Source of the DNA: HGM04593 sp045636125
GTDB lineage: Bacteria; Bacteroidota; Bacteroidia; Bacteroidales; Bacteroidaceae
Assembly: GCA_045636125.1 (NCBI GenBank)
Contig: JAZTWX010000017.1
Span: 62,001-126,000 of the forward strand
DNA: 64,000 nt
Direction of reading: 5' to 3'
The position numbers and the translations under genes were made by a program. The notes under the pieces are model-generated. The model had not been told where the DNA came from. It worked only from the letters and a program-made list of their open reading frames with translations, and made no database searches. Shown here in pieces: positions 42,748 to 51,776 of the stretch. How positions within the stretch are numbered: the first letter of the stretch is position 1; each line of letters begins with the position of its first letter.

Positions 42748-44724
42748 ATGAAGAAATTACTTTTTTATTTCTTGTTTGTGGCCGTAGCCCAGTGCACGTT
42801 TGCCCAGATGTTCAACCCGGTGGAGGTGGAGCATAAAGTGGTGGTAAACGGTGATGAAGCGACACTTGTGCTCGATGCTTATATTGCCGACGGCTGGCAT
42901 ATGTATTCTACCGATATGCCTGCGGGTGGCCCGGTGGCTGCAAGCATCACTTTCGAAAATGTTACGGGCGCAACTCCCGTGGGCGCGCTCACTCCCGGCA
43001 GCGGTGTCATTGAAAAGGACGATGCGACCTTCGGGATGCGTGTGAAATATTTCGAAAAAGAGGCCACTTTCACACAAAAGATAAAATTGAGCGGCGGGAA
43101 ATATCGCTTGCAGGGATATTTTGAGTATGCAGCCTGCAACGACGAGAACTGCACCCCTCCCACAGCCTACGACTTTGACATTGCCGGCGAGGCTGCTTCA
43201 AAGGCTGCCTCAGCGGCAAAAGTGGAGCCGGCGCCGGCCGTTGAGGCTCCCGCAAAAGCAGAGACCGCTGTTGCAAGCAACCCATTCGACAAATTGTGGA
43301 CTCCCGTGGTCGATAAGCTCGCTGCGTTCCAGAATAGCGGAACAACCGCATCGCGCTCGCTGTGGCTTACATTTATCCTGGGCTTCGGCGGTGGTCTTCT
43401 GGCGCTACTCACCCCCTGCGTGTGGCCCATTATTCCCATGACCGTGAGTTTCTTTCTTAAACGCTCGAAAAGCCGTAAGAAAGCGATAAGCGAGGCGGCT
43501 TTCTACGGTATCTCAATTGTGATAATCTACCTTGTGCTGGGCCTTGTGGTTACAGCTCTGTTCGGTGCGAGTGCGCTCAATGCGTTGTCCACAAATGCAG
43601 TGTTCAACATATTCTTCTGCGCCCTTCTGCTCCTTTTCGGTGCATCGTTCTTGGGTGGTTTTGAACTTACGCTCCCCTCGTCGTGGACAAACAAGGTCGA
43701 CGAGAAGGCCGGCAACACAACCGGTCTATTGAGCATATTCCTTATGGCTTTCACTCTCACGCTTGTCTCTTTCTCCTGCACAGGTCCCATTATCGGCTTT
43801 CTGCTTGTGGAGGTGTCGGTAACAGGCTCGCTCTTTGGCCCTGCGGTGGGAATGCTTGGTTTTGCGCTTGCGCTCGCTTTGCCGTTCACAATATTTGCCC
43901 TCTTTCCCACGCTGCTCAAACAGGCTCCTCGCTCGGGTGGCTGGATGAACACTGTGAAGGTGGTGCTTGGCTTTGTGGAGATTGCTTTTGCACTGAAATT
44001 CTTCTCGGTTGCCGACCTTGCCTACGGCTGGCGTCTGCTCGACCGCGAAACTTTCCTTGCAATATGGATTGTGCTCTTTGCATTGCTCGGTCTCTATCTG
44101 TTGAATATAATACGTTTCCCGCACGACGACACCGAGGAGAAGACGACCTCTGTGCCTAAATTCTTCCTTGCACTTGCTTCGCTCGCATTTGCCGTGTATA
44201 TGCTCCCCGGTTTGTGGGGCGCACCCTGCAAGGCTGTGAGCGCCTTTGCTCCCCCTATGTGGACACAAGATTTCAGCCTCTACGAAAACGAGGTTCATCC
44301 TGCAAGCGACAATTACGAAGAGGGAATGGCAATGGCGCGCCGCTTGGGCAAGCCTGCGTTGCTCGACTTTACCGGCTATGGTTGCGTGAATTGCCGCAAT
44401 ATGGAGTCGGCAGTGTGGAGTAACGGGCGTGTGGCCGAAATTCTGCGCGACGACTATGTGCTTATCTCACTCTTTGTCGACGACAAGACTCCGTTGCCCT
44501 CACCCATTGAGGTTGTGGAGCAGGGTGCTGTGAGAAAACTGCGCACAGTGGGTGACAAATGGAGCTATCTGCAACGTTACAAGTTCGGTGCAAACGCACA
44601 GCCTTTCTACGTACCGGTAGATGCCGACGGTAACCCCCTTGCAGGCTCATATTCATTTGACCTCGATGCCGATGCGTACATAAAATTCCTTGAAACGGCA
44701 AAGGCCAACTATAACAGCAAATAA
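42748..44724 (+). CDS. dsbD: DsbD-type thiol:disulfide interchange protein
   Basis: 658 residues from ATG at 42748; the long upstream frame inside the methyltransferase gene is not coding for it. A signal peptide precedes an N-terminal nDsbD-like beta domain with a cysteine pair CNDENCTPP near 132-137. The central part has eight predicted membrane helices. It carries the two transport cysteines in LTPCVWPIIP (near 222) and SFSCTGPIIG (near 344). The C-terminal thioredoxin-like domain has CVNC (546-549) in FTGYGCVNCRNME. DsbD passes electrons from cytosolic thioredoxin to periplasmic thiol proteins. All three cysteine pairs are present, so it should be functional. The start lies 14 bases after the upstream stop. 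Confidence 0.94.
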   Translation: MKKLLFYFLFVAVAQCTFAQMFNPVEVEHKVVVNGDEATLVLDAYIADGWHMYSTDMPAGGPVAASITFENVTGATPVGALTPGSGVIEKDDATFGMRVKYFEKEATFTQKIKLSGGKYRLQGYFEYAACNDENCTPPTAYDFDIAGEAASKAASAAKVEPAPAVEAPAKAETAVASNPFDKLWTPVVDKLAAFQNSGTTASRSLWLTFILGFGGGLLALLTPCVWPIIPMTVSFFLKRSKSRKKAISEAAFYGISIVIIYLVLGLVVTALFGASALNALSTNAVFNIFFCALLLLFGASFLGGFELTLPSSWTNKVDEKAGNTTGLLSIFLMAFTLTLVSFSCTGPIIGFLLVEVSVTGSLFGPAVGMLGFALALALPFTIFALFPTLLKQAPRSGGWMNTVKVVLGFVEIAFALKFFSVADLAYGWRLLDRETFLAIWIVLFALLGLYLLNIIRFPHDDTEEKTTSVPKFFLALASLAFAVYMLPGLWGAPCKAVSAFAPPMWTQDFSLYENEVHPASDNYEEGMAMARRLGKPALLDFTGYGCVNCRNMESAVWSNGRVAEILRDDYVLISLFVDDKTPLPSPIEVVEQGAVRKLRTVGDKWSYLQRYKFGANAQPFYVPVDADGNPLAGSYSFDLDADAYIKFLETAKANYNSK

Positions 44725-44774
44725 CCAAAAACACTATAGAACCCCGGTTGCGGCTAAAAGCAACCAACAATATT

Positions 44775-46283
44775 ATGAACGAAACAACACTTGTAAGGTC
44801 GCTCCTTAATGGCAGAGTAAAAAAGATTGAAAAGTATGCCACAGAGGCTGAAAAGATACAGCGCGATGTGCTCAAAAGATTGATGAACACCGCCAGAAAC
44901 ACCGAGTGGGGCGTGAAACACAACTACTCGTCGTTGCAGAGCTACGAACAGTTCGCTGCAGCAGTGGATGTGCAGAACTACGAGACGCTCAAAGGTTACA
45001 TCGACCGTATGCGTCACGGCGAAAAGGATATCCTGTGGAAAGGCGGCTGCAAGTGGTATGCAAAATCATCGGGTACTACAAACGACAAGAGCAAGTTCAT
45101 TCCCGTAACCCCCGCGGGCCTGCAGAACGCCCACTACAAAGGTGGTATGGACGTTGTTGCGCTCTATCTGGCCAACAACCCACAGAGCCGTATGTTCAGC
45201 GGCCGTGGTCTCATCCTAGGTGGTAGCCACGCTCCCAACTATAATCTCCCCGGCAGCCTTGTGGGCGACTTGAGCGCAATTCTCATTGAAAACTGCAACC
45301 CCTTGGTGAATATGGTGCGTGTGCCTCATAAGTCGATAGCCCTGTTGAGCGACTTCGAGGAGAAGATGGAAAAGATTGCCCGCGCTACGTTCAACAAGAA
45401 TGTGACCAATCTCTCGGGTGTTCCCTCGTGGATGATGGCTGTTCTCAAACATATGCTCGAAGTTACAGGAAAGAGCAGTGTTGAGGAGCTGTGGCCCAAC
45501 CTCGAGGTCTTCTTCCACGGTGGTGTTGCGTTCACGCCTTATCGCGAGCAATATCTTCAGCTCATACGTAAGCCCGATATGAAATATATGGAGACATATA
45601 ACGCAAGCGAGGGCTTCTTCGGTATTCAGAACGACCCCACCGACTCGGCGATGATGCTTATGATTGACTACGATGTGTTCTACGAATTCATTCCCTTTGA
45701 GGATATTGATTCTCCCACTCCCCGTGTCCTTCCTTTGTGGGAAGTTGAGGTGGGCAAGAACTACGCAATGCTCATAAGCACCTCTTGCGGATTGTGGCGT
45801 TATATGATTGGCGACACAGTGCGTTTTATGAGCAAAGACCCTTATAAAATTGTTATATCGGGACGTACAAAGCACTTTATAAATGCCTTTGGCGAGGAAC
45901 TCATAGTGGACAACGCCGAAAAGGGCTTGAAGAAGGCTTGCGAGGAGACCGGCGCACAGGTGTCGGAGTACACAGCGGCTCCCGTCTTTATGGATGCCAA
46001 CGCGCAGTGCCGCCACCAGTGGCTCATTGAGTTCTCTAAAGAGCCTGAGTCGTTGGAGCGTTTCGCCGAGATTCTCGACGCTACACTGCAGCAGATAAAT
46101 TCCGACTACGAGGCGAAGCGTTACAAGAATATCACCCTTCAGCCGCTCGAGATTGTGGCTGCCCGTCCCGGCCTTTTCAACGACTGGCTCAAAAGCAAAG
46201 GAAAGCTTGGTGGACAGCACAAGGTGCCCCGTTTGAGCAACAGCCGCCAGTATATAGAAGAAATGATGTTGTTAAACAAGTGA
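44775..46283 (+). CDS. GH3-family acyl-adenylating enzyme
   Basis: 502 residues from ATG at 44775 (a TTG 27 bases earlier is less likely). The ATP-binding motif is YAKSSGTTNDKSKFIPVT near 95-112, and YNASEGFFGIQ near 275 is typical of the GH3 fold. The C-terminal adenylation lobe has SGRTKHFINAFGEELIVDNAEKGL near 365-385. Plant GH3 proteins conjugate amino acids to hormone acids. Bacterial members are common in Bacteroidota but their substrates are not known to me. It lies in one transcription unit with dsbD and an envelope lipoprotein (4 bases downstream). Confidence 0.9.
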   Translation: MNETTLVRSLLNGRVKKIEKYATEAEKIQRDVLKRLMNTARNTEWGVKHNYSSLQSYEQFAAAVDVQNYETLKGYIDRMRHGEKDILWKGGCKWYAKSSGTTNDKSKFIPVTPAGLQNAHYKGGMDVVALYLANNPQSRMFSGRGLILGGSHAPNYNLPGSLVGDLSAILIENCNPLVNMVRVPHKSIALLSDFEEKMEKIARATFNKNVTNLSGVPSWMMAVLKHMLEVTGKSSVEELWPNLEVFFHGGVAFTPYREQYLQLIRKPDMKYMETYNASEGFFGIQNDPTDSAMMLMIDYDVFYEFIPFEDIDSPTPRVLPLWEVEVGKNYAMLISTSCGLWRYMIGDTVRFMSKDPYKIVISGRTKHFINAFGEELIVDNAEKGLKKACEETGAQVSEYTAAPVFMDANAQCRHQWLIEFSKEPESLERFAEILDATLQQINSDYEAKRYKNITLQPLEIVAARPGLFNDWLKSKGKLGGQHKVPRLSNSRQYIEEMMLLNK

Positions 46284-46287
46284 TAAG

Positions 46288-48204
46288 ATGCGTGTAAAAG
46301 ATATATTGTTCCCCCTCTCGGTAGCTGTGCTGTTGGCTGCTTGCGCAAGTATAGGCCGCCCCGACGGTGGCCCTTACGACGAGGAACCCCCGGTATTCGT
46401 GGGCTCTTCTCCGGCAGCGAACGCCATTAATGTTACCGACAACCGTGTGGTGCTTGAGTTTGACGAGAACATCCGCCTCGAAAATGCTTTTGAAAAGGTT
46501 GTGATATCGCCCCCGCAGATAGAGCAGCCGCAAATTAAATACAGCGGCAAGAAGATAACCGTGCAGCTCGAGGACAGCCTCATCCCTAACACCACCTATT
46601 CGATAGATTTCAACGATGCGGTGGTCGACAACAACGAGGGTAACCCTCTCGAGAATTTTGCGTTTGTCTTTTCAACAGGCAACAGTGTCGACACGCTGGG
46701 TGTGTCGGGCACGGTGTTGAACGCAGCCGACCTTGAGCCCATAAAGGGAATAATGGTGGGCTTGCACAAGGCGGGCGACAAGGAGGCCTTTACAAAAAGA
46801 GCATTTGAGCGCGTTGCACGCACCGACAGCCGCGGCCGCTTCACCATTAAAGGTATTGCTCCCGGCGAGTATAGCATTTATGCACTCTCCGACGCCAACG
46901 GCAACTATTTCTTCGACCAGAAGAGCGAGGCTGTAGCCTTTGCTGCAGCCACCGTGTCACCCGGTGCCGAGCGTCGTATGCGCAACGACACCATCTGGCG
47001 CGACAGCATCACAGTAGATACCGTGCGTGTGGTGGAGTACACCCACTATTACCCCGATGATATTGTGCTGCGTGCCTTCAAGGAGGATTTCTATATGCAG
47101 TATCTTGTAAAGTCGCCGCGTGTGGAGCATAGTAATTTCACGCTCTATTTCTCGGCTCCTGCAACCTCTCTTCCCAAGTTCGAGGGTCTTAACTTCGATG
47201 CCGACGGTGCCTATGTGTGCGAAGCTAACGCTACAATGGACACTTTGCGCTATTGGTTCAAGGATGTTGCCGTGTATAGCAAGGACACGCTCGAGGTAGC
47301 GGTAACATATAACGTCCCCGACTCGGCAGGCGTTCCCACTGCACGCACCGACACGCTCTTCCTCTCACCCAAAAAGCGTTGGGCAAAGATAAGTGAGGAG
47401 GAAAAAGAGAAACTTGCAAAGGAGGAAAAGGCCTTCCTTAAACGCGAGAAGAAAAAAGAGGGTTACGACGAGAATAATCCACCGCAATATATTCCTCCCA
47501 CCAAAAAGTTGCGCATAAATTCCACCGCAAGTTCAATGATGGATGTGAACAAGGACTTGAAAATCTTCTTCAATGAGCCTCTTGTGCAGGCCGACGGCTC
47601 TTACGTTCACCTCTCTCGCGTGGAGCAGGATACTCTGTTCTTCCCCATACCCTTTGTAATGGAGCAGACAAAGCTGCGCGAGTATGTGGTTTATGCCGAA
47701 TGGCGTCCGGGTGAGAAATATTATCTCACAATAGACTCGGCAGCCTTCAAGGGCTTCTACGGCGGGGTGTCGGAAAAATATGAGCAGCTTATGGAGTACC
47801 GTCCTCTTGATGACTACGCAGTGCTCTACCTTAATATCTCCGGCACGGGCGATAATGCAGTCGTGGAGCTTCTCGATTCAAACGGCTCGCTTGCAGCAAG
47901 TGAGCGCACTCAGGGTGGCAGCTGTGCTTTCTATTTTATAAAGCCCGGCAAATACTCGTTGCGTCTCTTTATGGATGCAAACAAGAATGGAAAGTGGGAC
48001 ACCGGTTCTTATGCCGATGGACTGCAGCCCGAAGAGCTCTATTATTATCCCCAGTTGCTCAATCTGCGCGCTCTTTTCGAGTATCAGCTCGACGATTGGA
48101 ATATTGCGCTGCCGCTCGACAAGCAGAAACCTTTGGAGATAACAAAGCAGAAGCCCGAAGAGAAGAAGAGAAAAACGAACCGCAACGCAACACGAAAATT
48201 CTAG
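46288..48204 (+). CDS. Ig-like-domain lipoprotein (Big_5/SbsA type), unknown function
   Basis: 638 residues with lipobox LAAC (Cys19). The N-terminal Ig-like domain (about 30-130) has the Big_5 pattern PPVFVGSSPAANAINVTDNRVVLEFDE-like, ending FAFVFSTG. A second beta domain of carnitine/prealbumin-like type (about 135-210, SGTVLNAADLEPIKGIMVGLH and GRFTIKGIAPGEYSIYAL) follows. A lysine/glutamate-rich linker lies near 370-400. The C terminus is very basic (KKRKTNRNATRKF). It is an envelope protein typical of Bacteroidota. Position between a GH3 enzyme and a DUF3108 protein suggests a shared envelope role, but none is known. Confidence 0.85.
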   Translation: MRVKDILFPLSVAVLLAACASIGRPDGGPYDEEPPVFVGSSPAANAINVTDNRVVLEFDENIRLENAFEKVVISPPQIEQPQIKYSGKKITVQLEDSLIPNTTYSIDFNDAVVDNNEGNPLENFAFVFSTGNSVDTLGVSGTVLNAADLEPIKGIMVGLHKAGDKEAFTKRAFERVARTDSRGRFTIKGIAPGEYSIYALSDANGNYFFDQKSEAVAFAAATVSPGAERRMRNDTIWRDSITVDTVRVVEYTHYYPDDIVLRAFKEDFYMQYLVKSPRVEHSNFTLYFSAPATSLPKFEGLNFDADGAYVCEANATMDTLRYWFKDVAVYSKDTLEVAVTYNVPDSAGVPTARTDTLFLSPKKRWAKISEEEKEKLAKEEKAFLKREKKKEGYDENNPPQYIPPTKKLRINSTASSMMDVNKDLKIFFNEPLVQADGSYVHLSRVEQDTLFFPIPFVMEQTKLREYVVYAEWRPGEKYYLTIDSAAFKGFYGGVSEKYEQLMEYRPLDDYAVLYLNISGTGDNAVVELLDSNGSLAASERTQGGSCAFYFIKPGKYSLRLFMDANKNGKWDTGSYADGLQPEELYYYPQLLNLRALFEYQLDDWNIALPLDKQKPLEITKQKPEEKKRKTNRNATRKF

Positions 48205-48210
48205 AAACCT

Positions 48211-49026
48211 ATGTTAAAGAGAATATTGCTGCTGGCGCTCTTTGCGGCTCTGCTGCAGCCGTTGGCGGCAACAAACATAAAAACGAAGCCTGCCTACAAG
48301 GCCGGCGAGACTCTTGAGTGTGTCTTTTACTTCAACTGGAAATTCGTGTGGGTGAGAGCAGGTGGAGCAAGCCTTATAATACGCGACACCCTTTATAATG
48401 GGCAGAAAGCGCAGTATATGTCGTTGCTCAGTTCCACCAACGAGACTGCCGACGCTTTTCTGAAGATGCGCGACACCCTCACCACAATATTCACCCCGGG
48501 TGATGCACGCCCCCTTTATTACCGCAAGGTGACTGTACAGGGTAAACACAATTACCTCAACGAGGTGTGGTACAACTATCTTCCCGGTGGAGAAATTGCC
48601 GTGTCGCAGCATTACAAGCGCGACGGGCGCACCCCAGTCTTTGTGAGCGATACCTGTACCACAGCCGTTTATGATATGATGAGTATGCTCGCCTATGCAC
48701 GCACATTCGACTTTTCGGGTTTTAAGCCCGGGCAGCGTATAAGCTATCCCATAGCAACAGGCCGCAAGATAGAAGAGCAGCGCCTTGTTTACCGTGGCAA
48801 GAAGAGGGTAAAGGCCAACGATGGTCTTGAATATAATTGCCTTGAAATATCTCTTGTAAAACTCAATGAGAAGGGCAAGGAAAAGAGTGTCATTAACTTT
48901 TTTATCACCGACGATGAAAATCACCTGCCTGTCCTGCTCGATCTTGCACTCAATTTCGGCTCGGCAAAGGCGCGCCTTTCGAAGCACGAGGGGTTGCTCC
49001 ATCCGCTTATCCCGGCAAAAGAGTAA
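48211..49026 (+). CDS. DUF3108-domain periplasmic or outer-membrane-associated protein
   Basis: 271 residues with a signal peptide (LLALFAALLQPLAA). The DUF3108 pattern is clear: YKAGETLECVFYFNWKFV near 30-47, ALLYY-like and DTCTTAVYDMMSMLAYAR near 150-167, and FFITDDENHLPVLLDLAL near the end. The predicted fold is a beta barrel-like sheet. The family has no assigned function that I know. It is the last gene of the row (6-base gap) and ends in a bidirectional terminator. Confidence 0.85.
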   Translation: MLKRILLLALFAALLQPLAATNIKTKPAYKAGETLECVFYFNWKFVWVRAGGASLIIRDTLYNGQKAQYMSLLSSTNETADAFLKMRDTLTTIFTPGDARPLYYRKVTVQGKHNYLNEVWYNYLPGGEIAVSQHYKRDGRTPVFVSDTCTTAVYDMMSMLAYARTFDFSGFKPGQRISYPIATGRKIEEQRLVYRGKKRVKANDGLEYNCLEISLVKLNEKGKEKSVINFFITDDENHLPVLLDLALNFGSAKARLSKHEGLLHPLIPAKE

Positions 49027-49051
49027 CAGGGTTGTGCAAATTTTCCCCAGC

Positions 49052-49096
49052 AACAAAAAACAGGATGGCTCAGACTGAGCCATCCTGTTTTTTGTT
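49052..49096. terminator. Bidirectional terminator between the DUF3108 gene and thrA
   Basis: A 21-bp perfect stem (49052-49072 with 49076-49096) contains an A6 tract on the left and a T6 tract on the right around a GC-rich core with a 3-base loop. It suits both converging genes. Confidence 0.92.
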
Positions 49097-49113
49097 GTTA
49101 TATACCTTTAATA

Positions 49114-51552
49114 TTAAATGTTTGCAATGCGCATAATGTCGGCAAAAACACCGGCAGCGGTAACGCTTGCTCCTGCACCGTAACCCTTGATGAGCATAGG
49201 ATACTCCTTGTAGCGCTCGGTGTTGAGCATAATGATGTTGTTGCTGCCCTCCAAGTGGTAGAAGGGGTGGCTGCTGTCGACCTTGCAAAGCGAAACGCTG
49301 CCCTTGCCGTCTTCGAGCTTGGCAATGAAACGCCAGTGCATGCCGTCGGCCTCGAGTTGTTTGCGCTCCTGCTCGAACTTCTCGTTAAGCTCGGGCAAAC
49401 GGGCCCAGAAGTTCTCGATTGAGCCCTCGAAAAGCTCGTCGGGGATAAAGAGGTGCGCCTCAACATCCTCCTGCTCGATGGTGTATCCGGCCTCGCGTGC
49501 GAGAATAACAAGTTTGCGTATTACATCCTTGCCGCAAAGGTCTATGCGGGGGTCGGGCTCGCTGTAACCCTTCTCCTTGGCAAGGCGTACAGCCTCGCTC
49601 ATTGGAATTTCGCTGCTCAATACGTTGAAGATGAAGTTGAGTGTGCCGCTGAGCACTGCCTCTATCTTCAGAATCTTGTCGCCGCTGTTTATGAGGTCGT
49701 TTATGGTGTTTATAACGGGGAGGCCCGCACCTACATTCGTCTCGAACAGGTATTTGATGTTGCGCTGGCGTGCAATGTGCTTGAGGTTGCTGTATGTGGC
49801 GTAGTCGCTCGATGCGGCAATCTTGTTTGCTGCAACCACCGAAATGTTATGTGAAAGGAGGTCGGCGTAAAGTGTTGCAACCTCTTTGTTCGCTGTACAG
49901 TCGACAAACACCGAATTGAAGATATTCATATCGATAATCTCCTCGCGCAGCTTGTAGATGTCGCTCTCCTTGCTCTGCTCGAGCGCCTCGCGGTAGTTCG
50001 AAAGGTCGATACCGTCGCGGTCGAATATTGCGTGGCGGCTGTTGGCAATTCCCACAATGTTGAGCATAAGGCTGTGCTCTTTTTTCAGTGTCTCCTGTTG
50101 CGAAGCTATCTGCTCAATGAGGTTGCTGCCCACTGTTCCAATACCGCAGATGAAAAGGTTAAGAACCTTGTACTCTGAGAGGAAGAACGAGTCGTGTATT
50201 ACGTTCAGTGTCTTGCGCAGCTGCTCGTCTTTCACAACAAACGAAACGTTGGTCTCCTGTGCACCTTGCGCGCAGGCTACAACATTGATACCGTTGCGGC
50301 CGAGTGTCTGGAACAATTTACCAATGATGCCCGGTGTGTGACGCATATTCTCGCCCACAATTGCCACGGTCGATAGGCTGGTCTGTGCAGTTACCGACTC
50401 CATCATTCCCATTGCAATCTCCTTTTTGAACTCTTCGTTGAGCACTGCGCAGGCCTTTGCTGCGTCAATGTGGCGTATACCGAGCGATGTGCTGTTCTCC
50501 GACGAAGCCTGTGCCACAAGGAACACGCTTATGTCGGCGTCGGCGAGGGCGCGGAAGATTCTCTGGTTCACTCCAACGACACCCACCATACCAAGGCCTT
50601 GCACGGTGAGGAGGTCGGTTTCGCTGATGCTTGAAATTCCCTTGATTATGCGCTCTTTGTCGCCGCTCTCGGCGCTTATTATAGTGCCCTGTCCTTCGGG
50701 GTTGTATGTGTTGCGTATCTTTATGGGGATATTCGCCTTGAATACAGGGTAGATGGTGGGCGGGTACACAACCTTTGCACCGAAGTTGCAAAGCTCGGTG
50801 GCCTCAACGTAACTGAGGCTGTTGATTGTGTAGGCTGTGTTTATTACTTTGGGGTCGGCGGTCATGAAACCATCGACGTCGGTCCATATTTCGAGCATAT
50901 TGGCCTTGAGTGCCGCTGCAAGAATGGCTGCTGTGTAGTCGGAACCGCCGCGGCCGAGGTTGGTGGTGTCGCCGCTCTCCTTGTCCGACGAGATGAAGCC
51001 GGGTGCAACCACAATCCTGTCGTTGTGTGTCGAAAAATACTCCTGAATGAGCTTGTCGGTAGCTTCGTCGGCAAGAATATATTTGCTGTGCTTTGTCTCG
51101 GTCTTGATGTACTTGCGCGAGTTGAAACGCACAGCACCGTCGATGAGGGCTGTTACAATGCGGCTCGAAAGGCGCTCGCCGTAGCTCACAATGGTAGCCT
51201 CGGTCTTTGGTGTTGTGTTGTTTATGAGCGAGAGGCCCAAGTAGATGTTCTGCAATTGGTTGAGCAGGCGGTCTACCTCTTGCAAAAGAACGGTGCGCTT
51301 CTCCTCGTCGGTGATGACTGCGTATATCATATCGTGGTGGCGCGCAACAACGCTTTGGAACTCGTCGTTGAATGTCTCGTCGCCGGCAACCGCCATTTTC
51401 GATATTTTAATGAGTTTGTCGGTTACACCGCCAAGAGCCGACACGACAACAATCACCTGTTCGTGCTTTGCTGCCTCCTCGACAATATTTTTAAGATTAA
51501 GAATGCTGTTTACGGAACCAACAGATGTTCCGCCGAATTTCATTACTTTCAT
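49114..51552 (-). CDS. thrA: Bifunctional aspartate kinase / homoserine dehydrogenase
   Basis: 812 residues from ATG at 51552 (MKVMKFGGTSVGS); an in-frame extension of 13 codons upstream would start inside the leader and is rejected. The kinase part (about 1-285) has the KFGGTSVG substrate loop and GRGGSDYTAAI. Two ACT domains (about 310-460) are the allosteric sites for feedback control. The homoserine dehydrogenase part (about 465-812) begins with NLFICGIGTVGSNL and has KDVIRKLVILAREAG near the active site. It makes aspartyl phosphate and later homoserine, feeding threonine and methionine. It stands alone with its own promoter and leader. Confidence 0.96.
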   Translation of the reverse strand: MKVMKFGGTSVGSVNSILNLKNIVEEAAKHEQVIVVVSALGGVTDKLIKISKMAVAGDETFNDEFQSVVARHHDMIYAVITDEEKRTVLLQEVDRLLNQLQNIYLGLSLINNTTPKTEATIVSYGERLSSRIVTALIDGAVRFNSRKYIKTETKHSKYILADEATDKLIQEYFSTHNDRIVVAPGFISSDKESGDTTNLGRGGSDYTAAILAAALKANMLEIWTDVDGFMTADPKVINTAYTINSLSYVEATELCNFGAKVVYPPTIYPVFKANIPIKIRNTYNPEGQGTIISAESGDKERIIKGISSISETDLLTVQGLGMVGVVGVNQRIFRALADADISVFLVAQASSENSTSLGIRHIDAAKACAVLNEEFKKEIAMGMMESVTAQTSLSTVAIVGENMRHTPGIIGKLFQTLGRNGINVVACAQGAQETNVSFVVKDEQLRKTLNVIHDSFFLSEYKVLNLFICGIGTVGSNLIEQIASQQETLKKEHSLMLNIVGIANSRHAIFDRDGIDLSNYREALEQSKESDIYKLREEIIDMNIFNSVFVDCTANKEVATLYADLLSHNISVVAANKIAASSDYATYSNLKHIARQRNIKYLFETNVGAGLPVINTINDLINSGDKILKIEAVLSGTLNFIFNVLSSEIPMSEAVRLAKEKGYSEPDPRIDLCGKDVIRKLVILAREAGYTIEQEDVEAHLFIPDELFEGSIENFWARLPELNEKFEQERKQLEADGMHWRFIAKLEDGKGSVSLCKVDSSHPFYHLEGSNNIIMLNTERYKEYPMLIKGYGAGASVTAAGVFADIMRIANI

Positions 51553-51577
51553 CGTCTTTTTATCCTGTATGTCTTGT

Positions 51578-51592
51578 ATTGGCAATGCCAAT
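51578..51592 (-). promoter_or_regulatory. 15-base palindrome in the thrA leader
   Basis: ATTGGCA-A-TGCCAAT is a perfect 7-bp inverted repeat with a one-base centre, between the predicted transcription start and the thrA ATG, about 26 bases before the ATG. It could be a DNA-protein operator or a minimal hairpin. No Thr- or Met-rich leader peptide is visible. Confidence 0.45.
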
Positions 51593-51623
51593 GGGTTAAT
51601 CCTCTTATTTTTAGTGAAAGTCG

Positions 51624-51654
51624 CAAAGGTATGAACTTTAACCTAAATGACAAA
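51624..51654 (-). promoter_or_regulatory. Bacteroidota promoter of thrA
   Basis: On the minus strand TTTG (51654-51651) and TACCTTTG (51631-51624) are 19 bases apart, an exact consensus match. It predicts a leader of about 65 bases. Confidence 0.82.
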
Positions 51655-51735
51655 ATTTCGCGCTCAAAAGATAATGCCTTTGTGGCGAGTATGGATAAAA
51701 TGCCCCCTCAAAAGCAATAAATGGAGATTTTTAAT

Positions 51736-51743
51736 TACATTTG
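51736..51743 (+). promoter_or_regulatory. -7 box candidate for the prenyltransferase operon
   Basis: TACATTTG matches TAnnTTTG 34 bases before the ATG; no clear -33 element was found at the usual distance. Confidence 0.4.
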
Positions 51744-51776
51744 CAGCCTAAAATATAACATAATAATACTTAGATT

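Noticed and set aside
51553..51617. Thr/Met leader-peptide attenuator upstream of thrA
   Set aside because: The short leader has no codon run for threonine, isoleucine or methionine and no paired terminator/antiterminator stems.
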